From contig JAEZCN010000138.1 of assembly GCA_023433515.1 (NCBI GenBank), positions 1 to 59,506 of the forward strand: a stretch of 59,506 bases of DNA, given 5' to 3'. Position numbers and translations under genes: made by a program. The notes under the pieces are model-generated. The model saw only the letters and a list, made by a program, of their open reading frames with translations, was not told the DNA's origin and did no database searches. Positions within the stretch are counted from its first letter, which is position 1. Every line of letters begins with the position of its first letter. This document shows, piece after piece, positions 49,331-58,153 of the stretch. This DNA comes from Pseudomonadota bacterium. GTDB taxonomy: Bacteria; Pseudomonadota; Gammaproteobacteria; Steroidobacterales; Steroidobacteraceae.

Positions 49331-50129
49331 GCTGGAAAAGGCTTCGTGGCTGACCCGCGTCGGCGCGTTCGCCGGATTGTTGTTCATGCACATCCCGGTG
49401 CTGATCATCATCCTGTACGCCTTCACGACTGAGGATCGCAGCTACCAGTTTCCGCCGCCGGGATTCACGCTGCGCTGGTTCGCGCGCGCATTCGAGCGGT
49501 CCGACATCTGGCAGGCGTTGTGGCTCTCGTTGCGCGTCGCGGCGAGCGCCACCGTGGTCGCGCTCGTGCTCGGCACGCTGGCCGCGTTCGCCATGGCCCG
49601 GGCGCGGTTCCCGGCCAAGGAATCCATCACGTTGCTGTTCGTCCTGCCGATCGCGTTGCCCGGCATCATCACCGGCATGGCGCTGCTAGTCGCGATGCGC
49701 AGCTGGCGGATCGATCCCTCGTTCCTGACCATCGTCGCGGGCCACGCGACGTTCTGCATGATCATCGTCTACAACAACGTGGTCGCGCGGCTGCGGCGCC
49801 TGCCGCCCAACTGGGTCGAAGCGTCGATGGACCTCGGCGCCGACGGCGCGCAGACCTTCCGCTACATACTGCTGCCGCAGGTCGCGACCGCGTTCCTGGC
49901 GGGCGGCATGCTCGCCTTCGCGTTGTCGTTCGACGAGATCATCGTCACCATCTTCACGGCGGGCAGCGAGCGCACCCTGCCGATCTGGTTCTTCAACGAA
50001 CTGTTCCGGCCGCGCGAGCGGCCCGTCACGAACGTAGTCGCGGTCATCGTGATCGTCGTGACGCTGATTCCCATCCTGCTGGCTTACTACCTCACGAGGC
50101 CTGGCGATGAACACGAAACTTCTCGTTAA
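49320..50129 (+). CDS. potC: Polyamine ABC transporter permease (PotC-like)
   Basis: The 269-residue protein is the second permease, with about six transmembrane helices. It has the EAA loop EASMDLGADGAQTFRYILLPQVATAF near residues 166-191, and FDEIIVTIFTAGSERTLPIWFF, a segment typical of PotC/PotI. Its 3' end overlaps the dehydrogenase gene by 23 bp, so the two are translationally coupled. Confidence 0.88.
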   Translation: MPYRLEKASWLTRVGAFAGLLFMHIPVLIIILYAFTTEDRSYQFPPPGFTLRWFARAFERSDIWQALWLSLRVAASATVVALVLGTLAAFAMARARFPAKESITLLFVLPIALPGIITGMALLVAMRSWRIDPSFLTIVAGHATFCMIIVYNNVVARLRRLPPNWVEASMDLGADGAQTFRYILLPQVATAFLAGGMLAFALSFDEIIVTIFTAGSERTLPIWFFNELFRPRERPVTNVVAVIVIVVTLIPILLAYYLTRPGDEHETSR

Positions 50130-51531
50130 CGGCAAGCTCACCAAGGGCAAGGGCGACGATCTCGCGGTGCTCGATCCGGCCACCGGCAAGGAGATCGCGC
50201 GCGTCCACGAAGCATCGGAGGAGCAGATCTCCGCCGCCGTGAAGGCCGCGGCGAAGGCGTTTCCGGGTTGGGCCGCCACGGTTCCGAAAGATCGCGCGAC
50301 GCTGCTGCTCAAGCTCGCGGATCGCATCGAGGCCGAGGGCGCCGAGTTCGCGAAACTCGAATCGCGGAACTGCGGCAAGCCGTACGCCGCGGCGCTCAAC
50401 GACGAGATTCCCGCAGTCGCCGACGTGTTCCGCTTTTTCGCGGGCGCCGCGCGTACGCTGCATGGCGCGGTGGCGGGTGAATACCTGACCGGGTTCACGA
50501 GCATGATCCGCCGCGATCCCGTCGGCGTCGTCGCGTCGATCGCGCCGTGGAACTATCCACTCATGATGGCGGCGTGGAAGATGGCCCCCGCGCTCGCGGC
50601 CGGCAACACCGTCGTGCTGAAACCCTCGGAGCAGACGCCGCTCACGGCGCTCAGGCTCGCCACGATCCTCGCGGAACTGTTCCCGCCCGGCGTCGCGAAC
50701 ATCATCTTCGGTCGCGGCAATACGGTGGGCGCGCCGCTGGTCTCACAGCCCGAAGTCGCGATGATTTCGCTCACGGGTTCCATCGCGAGCGGCGAGAAGG
50801 TGCTCGCGGCGGCGGCGAACGGCACGAAGCGCACACACCTCGAGCTCGGTGGTAAGGCCCCGATCATCGTGTTCGACGACGCGGATCTCGAGTCCGTGGT
50901 CGGCGGCGTGCGCACTTTCGGTTTCTACAACGCGGGCCAGGACTGCACGGCGGCGTGCCGCGTCTACGCGGGCCCGAAGATCTACGACAAGCTGGTCGCG
51001 GACCTGTCCGATGCCGCGAGCTCGATCAAGGTCGGGGCGCAGGAGGAAGAGGGCGTCGAGATGGGTCCGTTGATCACTGCCAGACACCGCTCGCGAGTGT
51101 CCGGATTCGTGCAACGCGCCGCCGAGAAGCGGCACATCGAGATCACGACCGGCGGCAAGCCGCGCACCGGCAGCGGGTTCTTCTATGAGCCGACCGTCGT
51201 CGCGGGCGCGAAGCAGAGCGACGAGATCGTGCAGAAGGAGGTCTTCGGTCCGGTAGTCAGCGTCACCCGCTTCAAGGACGCGGACCAGGCCATCGAGTGG
51301 GCCAACGACTCCGAGTACGGACTGGCTTCCTCGGTGTGGACCAAGGACGTGTCGAAGGCGATGAAGGTCGCCGCGCGGCTGCAATACGGCTGCACCTGGA
51401 TCAACACGCATTTCATGCTGGTGAGCGAGATGCCGCACGGCGGCATGAAGCGATCGGGCTACGGCAAGGATCTTTCGGTGTATGCGCTCGAGGACTACAC
51501 AGCCGTGCGGCACGTGATGGTCAAGTTCTAG
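50107..51531 (+). CDS. Aldehyde dehydrogenase, probably gamma-aminobutyraldehyde dehydrogenase
   Basis: The 474-residue NAD-dependent aldehyde dehydrogenase has APWNYP near 146-151, LKPSEQTP near 171-178, the general base E246 in LELGGKAP and the catalytic C280 in NAGQDCTAACR. A KEVFGPVVSV motif follows. The sequence fits the betaine-aldehyde/aminobutyraldehyde group (PatD/PuuC-like). Its location at the end of a polyamine import operon suggests oxidation of 4-aminobutanal from putrescine. The required transaminase is not in the window. The ATG lies within potC. Confidence 0.86.
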   Translation: MNTKLLVNGKLTKGKGDDLAVLDPATGKEIARVHEASEEQISAAVKAAAKAFPGWAATVPKDRATLLLKLADRIEAEGAEFAKLESRNCGKPYAAALNDEIPAVADVFRFFAGAARTLHGAVAGEYLTGFTSMIRRDPVGVVASIAPWNYPLMMAAWKMAPALAAGNTVVLKPSEQTPLTALRLATILAELFPPGVANIIFGRGNTVGAPLVSQPEVAMISLTGSIASGEKVLAAAANGTKRTHLELGGKAPIIVFDDADLESVVGGVRTFGFYNAGQDCTAACRVYAGPKIYDKLVADLSDAASSIKVGAQEEEGVEMGPLITARHRSRVSGFVQRAAEKRHIEITTGGKPRTGSGFFYEPTVVAGAKQSDEIVQKEVFGPVVSVTRFKDADQAIEWANDSEYGLASSVWTKDVSKAMKVAARLQYGCTWINTHFMLVSEMPHGGMKRSGYGKDLSVYALEDYTAVRHVMVKF

Positions 51532-52139
51532 GGCGCGGATTCCCAGGGCTCGAGGCGGTACTCACCCGGTGCGAGGCGCGTGAGCACGAGGTATTTGTCA
51601 CAGTGGGCAAAGATCCGGTCGCCCTCGTCTTTCCATACGTCAAAGGCGACTTCGCGGTCATCCAGATAGTCGAACGGCTTGTCGAGCCTGACGTTCTTCA
51701 ACTGGCCGTTCGCGACAAGGAAGCGGAACACGCGATACGCCTCGTCGACCGGGACGGCCTCGTGGTTCACGCCGATGCTGAACGTCGTGCCGTCGATGCG
51801 CGCGAACAGCTTTTCCTCGGCGTGGCTGCAGTCCCACTTGTCGATCTCGTCCCGCCGGCAATACACCTCGTATGCGACGGGCTGCCGCTCGACGTAGCGA
51901 TGCGGCTTGCAGCGCGCTGTGACTCTCGTCAGCTTGAAATCGTTTCCCTTTCGATAACCCGACCCCTGGGCAGCGTCCATCTCGACGCCATGGATGAGGC
52001 AGGCGCGCTGTTCGATCCTGCGCTCCTGCTCCTTCGTCAGGTTCGAAACACCGAGCGCGGTGGAGAATGTCGTCGAATGCGCGAGCCCACAGGCGCCACC
52101 AAGGCCGATAGCCAGCAACGATGCGCGCCCGGTTTTCAT
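51528..52139 (-). CDS. Secreted protein of unknown function
   Basis: The 203-residue protein has a signal peptide (MKTGRASLLAIGLGGACGLAHS). The mature part has scattered cysteines (RACLIHG, ARCKPH, VYCRRDEIDKWDCSHA, AHCDKY) that could form disulfides. I recognise no family. It overlaps the DUF1761 gene by 4 bp at its start and converges on the aldehyde dehydrogenase gene, whose stop it overlaps by 4 bp. It may share a transcript with the upstream membrane protein. Confidence 0.7.
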   Translation of the reverse strand: MKTGRASLLAIGLGGACGLAHSTTFSTALGVSNLTKEQERRIEQRACLIHGVEMDAAQGSGYRKGNDFKLTRVTARCKPHRYVERQPVAYEVYCRRDEIDKWDCSHAEEKLFARIDGTTFSIGVNHEAVPVDEAYRVFRFLVANGQLKNVRLDKPFDYLDDREVAFDVWKDEGDRIFAHCDKYLVLTRLAPGEYRLEPWESAP

Positions 52140-52531
52140 TGCCAGAGACCTATGATGAGCCCGTAGAGCGCGAACTGGACGGTGTGATATCCACCGTCGA
52201 TCAGCCACATCGTCGTGTTTCGATTCGCGAACTGGTAGTTGATCCCGAAACTCATCGCGACGAAGCCCGCGCCGACCAGCAATCCTTGGCACAACGCCGT
52301 GGCGGCGCTATCGGCGGACGGCATCAACAGGGCGTAGGCAATCGCCGCGACGAGCGCGAACAGGAAACTGAGCCCGAAAATGCGGGCGGGATGCCCCGAG
52401 CCCGGCGGGCGCGTGTCGCCGGTCGCCCGCTGCCAGATGCCGCCGAAGAGTTTCGGCGAGTACCACAGGCCGCCGACCAGGAACGACGATGCGGCCGCGA
52501 CGACGACGGCCAGGTAGTTGATGCCGCGCAT
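52136..52531 (-). CDS. DUF1761 membrane protein
   Basis: The 131-residue protein has about four transmembrane segments and the DUF1761 pattern VGGLWYSPKLFGGIWQRATG near residues 19-38, with a late NRNTTMWLIDGGYHTVQF. The family is widespread and has no assigned function. The ATG at 52531 opens the ORF. It overlaps the following secreted-protein gene by ATGA. Confidence 0.82.
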   Translation of the reverse strand: MRGINYLAVVVAAASSFLVGGLWYSPKLFGGIWQRATGDTRPPGSGHPARIFGLSFLFALVAAIAYALLMPSADSAATALCQGLLVGAGFVAMSFGINYQFANRNTTMWLIDGGYHTVQFALYGLIIGLWQ

Positions 52532-52629
52532 GGCGAGTCCTCTTGGGAAGGGGCAGGCAGCTTCGCGCCGCGTGCCGCCTCCCGCAAGTTAGGCGCTCGC
52601 TGCGCCGCCGCAGATCTGTCGCTTGCAGG

Positions 52630-53280
52630 TTATCGGCGCGCGGAGGCGGGCCGGCGCCTGGGTTCGGGCTTTTCGGTCGTGAACACGCGCCAGAACAGGA
52701 TGCGGAACACGATGCCCGCGGCGAAACCCGAGAAGTGCGCGATGTAGTTGACCGGACCCCGCTGATCGCTGTTGTACGCGAGCAGGTCGAACGCGAAGAA
52801 CGCCAGGATGAAGATGAGCACCGGAACCTGGAACGTACGTGCCACCCAGATGAACCAGACGAAACACGAGATATCTTCCTTCCCGTACCGGAACAGGAAG
52901 ATGCCCATGTAGCCCCAGACGACGCCCGAAAGGCCGATCGTCGGAATGGACGCCTGCGCCGAATATGCGTAGGCGAGGTTGGTGACGAACACGAACAGCA
53001 CGAACGCGAGCAGATAGCCCGCCGCGGATATCTGTGTCTCGATTGTGCGTGCGAAGCTGTAGAAGAAGAACAGGTTGCCCAAGAGGTGCAGGAGATCCGC
53101 GTGCGCGAACACCGACGTGAACATCTTCATGACGTTCAGCGTGTTCGGATAAAACGCAAGCGCGAGCTGGTCCCTGCCGTTATGGGCGAACAGATAGACC
53201 AGGATGCAGGCGACGCAAATGAAGATCGTGATGATCGGGATTCCGGTGGATCCCTTCTTGCCGAGCGGGATGATCAACAT
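52630..53280 (-). CDS. Rhomboid-family intramembrane serine protease
   Basis: The 216-residue membrane protein has about six transmembrane helices and the rhomboid catalytic dyad, Ser118 in GLSGVVWG and His182 in YIAHFSGFAAG. The oxyanion-region motif HLLGN (H65 to N69) is also present, so it should be active. It cleaves membrane-spanning substrates that cannot be predicted. The basic C-terminal tail is cytoplasmic. It is 19 bp downstream of the GNAT gene on the same strand. Confidence 0.88.
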   Translation of the reverse strand: MLIIPLGKKGSTGIPIITIFICVACILVYLFAHNGRDQLALAFYPNTLNVMKMFTSVFAHADLLHLLGNLFFFYSFARTIETQISAAGYLLAFVLFVFVTNLAYAYSAQASIPTIGLSGVVWGYMGIFLFRYGKEDISCFVWFIWVARTFQVPVLIFILAFFAFDLLAYNSDQRGPVNYIAHFSGFAAGIVFRILFWRVFTTEKPEPRRRPASARR

Positions 53281-53299
53281 CGGCTCGAACCTGCATGAC

Positions 53300-54016
53300 T
53301 CATGAGGTTCTCGATACCACGCGCACCACGGTTTCGAGGTAGTTACGGAAGCCCATCTTCTCGTAGAGCGCGCGCGCGGCGGTGTTCATGTTCAGGACGT
53401 GCAGGAATGGCGTTTGGCCACGAAGCATCTGCCGCCTGATGATCTTCAGTGACAGCGCGCGCGCCAGTCCCCGACCCTGGAAGTCGGGGCGAACGCATAC
53501 GGCGCTCAGCTCGCGCAGCGCACCCGCTTCCATGCGCTCTCCTGCCATCGCGACGAGCCGCGGTCCGTCGAAGTAGCCGAAGTACTCGCCGAGTTCCGGC
53601 GTGCGCGGCCCGAAGGGGCCGGGATTGAGCTCCAGCGCCAGGGTCATGGCGAGCGGGTAGTGCTCCGGCTGCAATCGGACGGCGTCCGGTGCGGAATCCT
53701 CGGGCGGAATGGGCGCGTCCCAGATCATCTTGAGCATCAGCGCTTCCCGATCGATCTGCCAGCCGCCCGGCGCCGCGCCGGTCCACTGGTCGCAGTAGAA
53801 ATGTTCACCGAGTTCGCAGTAGTTCGAGAGCTTTTCGAAATCCGGCGCACGCGGATCCTCGAAGCCGAGGATGGCGGAGAATCCGGGTGCGTATCGCCTG
53901 ACGCCGCCGGCGCCCGTCGCGTACTTCGCGTGAGCGCCGGCGAGGCAATTCCACATGATGTTGTCGAGCAGGTTCGGCACGGAAGGATTCTGCGCGCCGG
54001 CGTGCCGGCTGGCCAC
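53300..54016 (-). CDS. GNAT-family N-acetyltransferase
   Basis: The 238-residue protein has an N-terminal extension (LLDNIMWNCLAGAHAKYA) and a C-terminal GNAT domain with LRELSAVCVRPDFQGRGLARALSLKI near residues 166-191, acetyl-CoA loop QGRGLA, and ALYEKMGFRNY. This resembles the FR47-like group of GNAT proteins. The GTG start at 54016 is uncertain; family comparison suggests it lies at or before LLDN. The substrate is unknown. Confidence 0.8.
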   Translation of the reverse strand: MASRHAGAQNPSVPNLLDNIMWNCLAGAHAKYATGAGGVRRYAPGFSAILGFEDPRAPDFEKLSNYCELGEHFYCDQWTGAAPGGWQIDREALMLKMIWDAPIPPEDSAPDAVRLQPEHYPLAMTLALELNPGPFGPRTPELGEYFGYFDGPRLVAMAGERMEAGALRELSAVCVRPDFQGRGLARALSLKIIRRQMLRGQTPFLHVLNMNTAARALYEKMGFRNYLETVVRVVSRTS

Positions 54017-54073
54017 CCACTATCCGAGTGGGCTATCTTCTCCCGGCGGGATTCCGCCGCAAGGCTGGCAGGT

Positions 54074-56140
54074 CTACGAACGGAACCCGATCTTCGCGTG
54101 CGAGCCGTCGCAAAACGGCTTGGTGTTGCTTGCCCCGCACCGGCACAACGTGGCCGACTCGAGCCGCGCGACCACGCGGCCCGTGCCGCTGATGATCTCC
54201 ATGTTGCCGCGGACCTTGAGCGGACCATCTACCTCGGGATCGATCGCGAGCGTGCCGTCGCGCACCGCCAGCATGTCGGCCTTGCCGGTGGCCGGTTCGC
54301 CGCTCGCGGCGAACTTGATCTCGTTGTGCGAGCCATCGCAGAACGGCTTGCTCTTCGAAGCGCCACAGCGGCACAGCGTCAGGCGGTGACTGACGGCCGG
54401 AGCGCCGTCGAGCCGGATGTCCGCGCGGATCGCATAGGGCCCGTTCTCGCGAATCGAGATCAGGTTCACCGGCGGCGGTAGTTCGTCGGGCTTGCCGTCC
54501 TTGCGCTTGTAGCGGATGGCGCCCGATACGCAGACGTGCGCGATCTCGGTCAGCGCCTCGGTCGACATCGCGTCGGGATTGATCCACGGGCCCTTCACGT
54601 TCGCGATGAACACCTTCGGTCCCCACGTCACGCAGAAGCGCGAGTGGATGCACTTCTTGCCTTCGTAGATGAGCGTGAGATCGCGACCCTCGATGTAGTC
54701 GACGCCGTCGACCGTGCGCGGTGTCGGCGCGACGTTGCCGGGCTCGATGACGTCCGCGCCGGACGGCGGCGGGGCGGTGTTGGCCGCGGTCGGCGCAGTG
54801 TTTATGGCGGCCAGCGGAGGCGCTGCCTGCGGCGCGGCGCCGCCGGCGGTCAGCACTGCCGGCGCGTCGCGTTCGATTCGTGCAAAGGTGCGCTCGGCGC
54901 GCGCGGCCAGGTCCGCGAAGATCCGCGCGGCCTGGGACGTGCGTGAGTTCTTCACGAGCGTCTCCGCGCCCGACGACAACTCGCGCAGCCGTTCGATGAA
55001 GAATCGGTCCGCGCTCGGCCCGGGCGGCAGCGGCGCCGAGTCGCGCAGCGTGGTGAACGACATGCCCGCGTTGCATCCGGGATTCGAGGGACCCGCGGGC
55101 AGGCGCGCCGCGGCTTCCGCGAGCGGCGTCATCGCGCGCATGAGTCCGAGTGCGAGATCGATGGTGGCCGCCTTCGAGGGGTGCGGCCGCGGCAGAAGAT
55201 AGGAGTGCGCGATGAGCCGCAGCATCAGCATGTAGGCCGAGTTCGCGACGTCGACGACGGCGGCGGCTTCCTCGTTCTCGATCCACACGCGATGGCCCGC
55301 GCGCACGGGCCGTCGCAGCAACGGGTTCGTCGCCGCCGGGTGGGCCGGCTCGAACGCCGGGTTCGACTCCTTGAGTTCCTTGAGCTCCTCGCGAATGGCG
55401 ACGAAGCGCGCGTAGTGACAGTCCGCGCATTCGTGCGCCGCGCCTTCGCCCTGGCTCACGATGGCGTCGAACGCCTTGAGCGCGGTTTTCAGGCAGATCA
55501 CCGGTTCGCAGCCCTGGAAATCGATCTCCTTTCGCGAGATTTGCAGGTTGCGGTCTCCGCAGAACGCTTCGCTCTCGCCGACGCGCGCGACGAACGCCTT
55601 CAGATTGCTGGCCAGCGTGTCGTAGAACACGCCGACCGTGTCGTAGTCGATCGGCATCGGCGTGACGCGCGGCGCCGAGATGCCGCGCCTGAACTGGAAC
55701 TCGGAAACGAAGCCCGTACCGTCGGGCTCGTCAGAGTCGTGCGGCCGCTCGAGAAAGATGAAATGTTGCAGCACCGCCTCGCTGAACGGCTCGAGTCGAA
55801 CCACCACACTCGCGGGCAAACCACCCGTGTCGAGCGGAAAGTTGAACCGGCCGAAGCGCGGGCTGCCACCGAGCGCGGCCGTGATGTTCCAGACCGCGGC
55901 GAGGTGACCCATCTCCTCGATCGCGACGCGCAGGATCGCGCGACGCCAGCGCGCGGTGGCATCGGCTTCCGCGGCAGTGAGACCTTCCTCGACGCCGCTC
56001 TTGAGACTGAACGCCGCATATAGATAGGTGCACATCAGGTTGTGCTCGAGCTCGGCCGCTTCGTAGAGCTGGTGCACGAGCGACTCACGCGAGACGTATG
56101 GCGGGCTGGCGTCTGCGTCGGAAGACAGGACAGTGCTCAT
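54074..56140 (-). CDS. Ferritin-like + Fer4_19-like + twin CDGSH iron-sulfur fusion protein
   Basis: The 688-residue protein combines three iron-related modules. Residues about 15-410 form a ferritin-like/VioB-type helical domain with candidate ligands E30, E32 and H33, then E75, E76 and H79 (AIEEMGHL), then E232, H236 and H242 (EGAAHECADCHYARF). Residues about 484-546 resemble Fer4_19, with C497, C503 and C537. Two CDGSH motifs follow: C590, C592, C601 and H605, then C666, C668, C677 and H681, each expected to hold a 2Fe-2S cluster. A Pro/Ala linker (about 430-480) separates the halves. GGAGAGG precedes the ATG at 56140. The domains suggest redox chemistry or oxidative dimerisation, but the function is unknown. 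Confidence 0.85.
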   Translation of the reverse strand: MSTVLSSDADASPPYVSRESLVHQLYEAAELEHNLMCTYLYAAFSLKSGVEEGLTAAEADATARWRRAILRVAIEEMGHLAAVWNITAALGGSPRFGRFNFPLDTGGLPASVVVRLEPFSEAVLQHFIFLERPHDSDEPDGTGFVSEFQFRRGISAPRVTPMPIDYDTVGVFYDTLASNLKAFVARVGESEAFCGDRNLQISRKEIDFQGCEPVICLKTALKAFDAIVSQGEGAAHECADCHYARFVAIREELKELKESNPAFEPAHPAATNPLLRRPVRAGHRVWIENEEAAAVVDVANSAYMLMLRLIAHSYLLPRPHPSKAATIDLALGLMRAMTPLAEAAARLPAGPSNPGCNAGMSFTTLRDSAPLPPGPSADRFFIERLRELSSGAETLVKNSRTSQAARIFADLAARAERTFARIERDAPAVLTAGGAAPQAAPPLAAINTAPTAANTAPPPSGADVIEPGNVAPTPRTVDGVDYIEGRDLTLIYEGKKCIHSRFCVTWGPKVFIANVKGPWINPDAMSTEALTEIAHVCVSGAIRYKRKDGKPDELPPPVNLISIRENGPYAIRADIRLDGAPAVSHRLTLCRCGASKSKPFCDGSHNEIKFAASGEPATGKADMLAVRDGTLAIDPEVDGPLKVRGNMEIISGTGRVVARLESATLCRCGASNTKPFCDGSHAKIGFRS

Positions 56141-56200
56141 CGGGTAGGCCTCTCCGGTGACGTGGGCGGCGACCCTCCCCCAGCAGCCGCGGCGAGCGTC

Positions 56201-56212
56201 GATTCTCATTCG
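56201..56212 (-). promoter_or_regulatory. Fur-box-like half site upstream of the iron-sulfur fusion gene
   Basis: The minus strand reads CGAATGAGAATC, which resembles one half of a Fur box (AATGAGAAT), 61-72 bp before the start codon. The other half is not conserved. Iron control is speculative. The rest of the gap 56141-56256 shows only the ribosome-binding site. Confidence 0.25.
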
Positions 56213-56256
56213 TTCGCGCCCCGGAGCGCAACGCACTTTCCGTGGGCGCTCGCCCC

Positions 56257-57000
56257 TTACGCCGCGGGCATCCCGAGTAACCAGCGCGACAATCTGACCC
56301 AGGGGGCACTGGTGGCCGCCAGCAACTCGACGACGTGAACCGCCACCATGGCGCCACCGGCCCAGAGGTAGACCCGGTGAACACGTTTGTTCACGAAACA
56401 GTCGCGTGCGATGGCGATCAGCAGCAGCGAGTCCGCCAGCAGCGAAAACGTCACGAATGGATGCGGTACCGCAGGCAAAAGGTGGCGAAATCGCAGCCAC
56501 GCCGGCGCCAGCGCCGAAATCGTGGCCAGCAGAAGCAGGCGTTTGTGACTCTCGCCGTCGCGGCGCATGACGATCGCGGCCGCGACCAATGCACCGAAGA
56601 GGAGCATTTCGATCAACACGTTCACGAATTGACCGAGCACGAAGTCATCGCCGCCGCCAGCGGCGAGGTCGCGGCGCGTGGCGTACAGCCCGACGAGGAC
56701 GCCGGAGATCACGATGCCGACGCACAGCGTGGCACCAAAGACGCCGAGCTGGCGATGGGTGGCGAAGCTGCGGTTGTGGATCAGGGACGATTGGGCGATG
56801 AAGAGCAGCAACCAGCCGAACAACATCGCGCCGTGTACGTGAATGATCGGCGGCGCGCTGAACGCGCCGCGCGACAGGGGCAGGAAGTAGGTAGTCGAGA
56901 AGCCGATGAGCGCGATGGCCAGGAACGCGAAGGCCATGTAGAGGAAAAATCGGCTGCGCGATGGCGCTCTCGTCGCCAGGTTCATCGGACGCTTCTTCAC
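56257..57000 (-). CDS. Multi-pass membrane protein of unknown function
   Basis: The 247-residue protein has about seven hydrophobic segments. It has a histidine-rich segment HVHGAMLFGWLLLFIAQ near residues 54-70 and paired His residues in later helices (RHLLPAVPHPF, VHVVELL) that could coordinate heme or metal. The GTG at 57000 overlaps the stop of the upstream M23-like gene (GTGA), suggesting coupling. An ATG at 56985 is the alternative start. I do not recognise the family with confidence. Confidence 0.7.
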   Translation of the reverse strand: MKKRPMNLATRAPSRSRFFLYMAFAFLAIALIGFSTTYFLPLSRGAFSAPPIIHVHGAMLFGWLLLFIAQSSLIHNRSFATHRQLGVFGATLCVGIVISGVLVGLYATRRDLAAGGGDDFVLGQFVNVLIEMLLFGALVAAAIVMRRDGESHKRLLLLATISALAPAWLRFRHLLPAVPHPFVTFSLLADSLLLIAIARDCFVNKRVHRVYLWAGGAMVAVHVVELLAATSAPWVRLSRWLLGMPAA

Positions 57001-57602
57001 GGAATGGGAATCTTCTTCTGATCCCACCGGATCTGGAGTCCATCCCGCTCGTGCCAGGCGCCGATGTGAATATGCGGCACGCGCGAGTATCCATTGTTGC
57101 CGACGTGCGCCAATGGCTGGCCGCTCTTGAGCACGTCGCCTTTCTGCACCAGCGGCGACTGGATGTGCGCGAGCACGATCGAGATTCCGTCGGCCGTCAG
57201 CAGCTCGATGGACGAGGCGGGCGGTTTTCCGGTCTGTCCCGGAATGTTTGTCACCGGATTCATGTCCACGGCGGTCACCGTGCAATCGCAGGGTGAGAGC
57301 ACGACCTTGTTCCAGCCGTACCAGTCTTCGTTAGTTAGTCCATCGGTGGCGTATGCGCGCATGAAAGCGCGGCCATCTTTCTCGACGAAGGCTTCGATCG
57401 TGCAGTCCTGGCCGAGATCGTCGCCCAGGTAGGGAAGTTCGCCCGCCGCGTGTTCGGAGCAGGAATACGGTTCGAGGAACAGCGGATGCGCAAGGAATTG
57501 GGATATCTCCCGGCGTGTCGAATCGGATGCCTTCTGCGCCACGGCGGCACTGCAAATCGTCGCGGCCAGCAGCAAGATCGTCTTGATCCCCATAGGCGTC
57601 AT
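56997..57602 (-). CDS. Secreted M23/LytM-like (peptidase or degenerate) protein
   Basis: The 201-residue protein has a signal peptide (ending near SAAVAQ). Its C-terminal half looks like an M23 lysostaphin fold with LAHIQSPLVQKGDVLKSGQPLAHVGNNG near residues 146-173 and the HIHIG motif near 178-182. The first metal ligands of active M23 enzymes (H-x-x-x-D) are not evident, so it may be inactive or divergent. Four cysteines (YSCSEH, QDCTIE, PCDCT) occur in the N-terminal half. It precedes the membrane protein with overlapping codons. Confidence 0.72.
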   Translation of the reverse strand: MTPMGIKTILLLAATICSAAVAQKASDSTRREISQFLAHPLFLEPYSCSEHAAGELPYLGDDLGQDCTIEAFVEKDGRAFMRAYATDGLTNEDWYGWNKVVLSPCDCTVTAVDMNPVTNIPGQTGKPPASSIELLTADGISIVLAHIQSPLVQKGDVLKSGQPLAHVGNNGYSRVPHIHIGAWHERDGLQIRWDQKKIPIP

Positions 57603-57731
57603 CCTGAAAACCGAGCGAAGCCGGGCAGCACGCGCTCACCCATAGAACGATGCAATGATCAAAGCGACTCCGACCCATACTCGAGCCGCCATCTCGGCGT
57701 AGTGCACGGCTGAGGCCTGGGCGAACCCGGG

Positions 57732-57813
57732 CAGAAACCGTGACCGGCGCGCACGCCGATGTCTGAACTCGGCACTCTATCTATCACGCGTGCGCTCCAG
57801 CGATTTGACAGGC
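57732..57813 (-). other. Degenerate attC-like site (end of cassette array)
   Basis: The stretch aligns with the attC at 58736-58823, sharing GCGCGCACGCC, then GGCACT-TAT and TCACG and CGCTCCA. The terminal core sites have decayed (CAGAAAC and TTGACAGGC). It overlaps the 3' end of the last cassette ORF and marks the distal end of the array. Confidence 0.55.
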
Positions 57814-58148
57814 GGCGGATCGACGCAGGTGCCACGCGCCAGAGAGACAACGTTCGGAGAGTCCAGGATGAGCTGCCCTTTCGCGCTGCCGCTCTGGGAA
57901 AGTGAACCTTCGACGTGGACGAGAACCGCGAATGCGCCATCGGCCGAAGCTTCGCGATACCGCCGCGTGAGGCGAAAATAAGAATTCGATGCCGTGACGC
58001 CAAGAGTGAACACACGATTGGTTCCGCACTCCGCCACTTGGGCCCGCCCGTCTGATCCAAAGGACAGCTCACCCTTGACGATCAATGCGTCTGCGCCCAG
58101 CGCAATGCTGGCCCAAAGTGTGAATGTCAAGGCTACGAGGTGCTTCAC
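57777..58148 (-). CDS. Cassette gene: secreted small protein, possibly NlpE OB-like
   Basis: The 123-residue protein has a signal peptide (MKHLVALTFTLWASIALGADA). A beta-rich domain follows with IVKGELSFGSDGRAQVAECGTNRV and then DGAFAVLVHVEGSL. This pattern recalls the OB-like domain of copper-resistance NlpE proteins, but the match is weak. The GTG start lies 6 bp from the GTTAGGC core of the preceding attC, without a ribosome-binding site, and the stop lies inside a degenerate attC. Its function is unknown. Confidence 0.7.
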   Translation of the reverse strand: MKHLVALTFTLWASIALGADALIVKGELSFGSDGRAQVAECGTNRVFTLGVTASNSYFRLTRRYREASADGAFAVLVHVEGSLSQSGSAKGQLILDSPNVVSLARGTCVDPPPVKSLERTRDR

Positions 58149-58153
58149 GAGGC

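Noticed and set aside
56997..57602. M23-like gene as the last integron cassette
   Set aside because: Its start is not preceded by an attC core, and the gene overlaps the chromosomal membrane-protein gene downstream.
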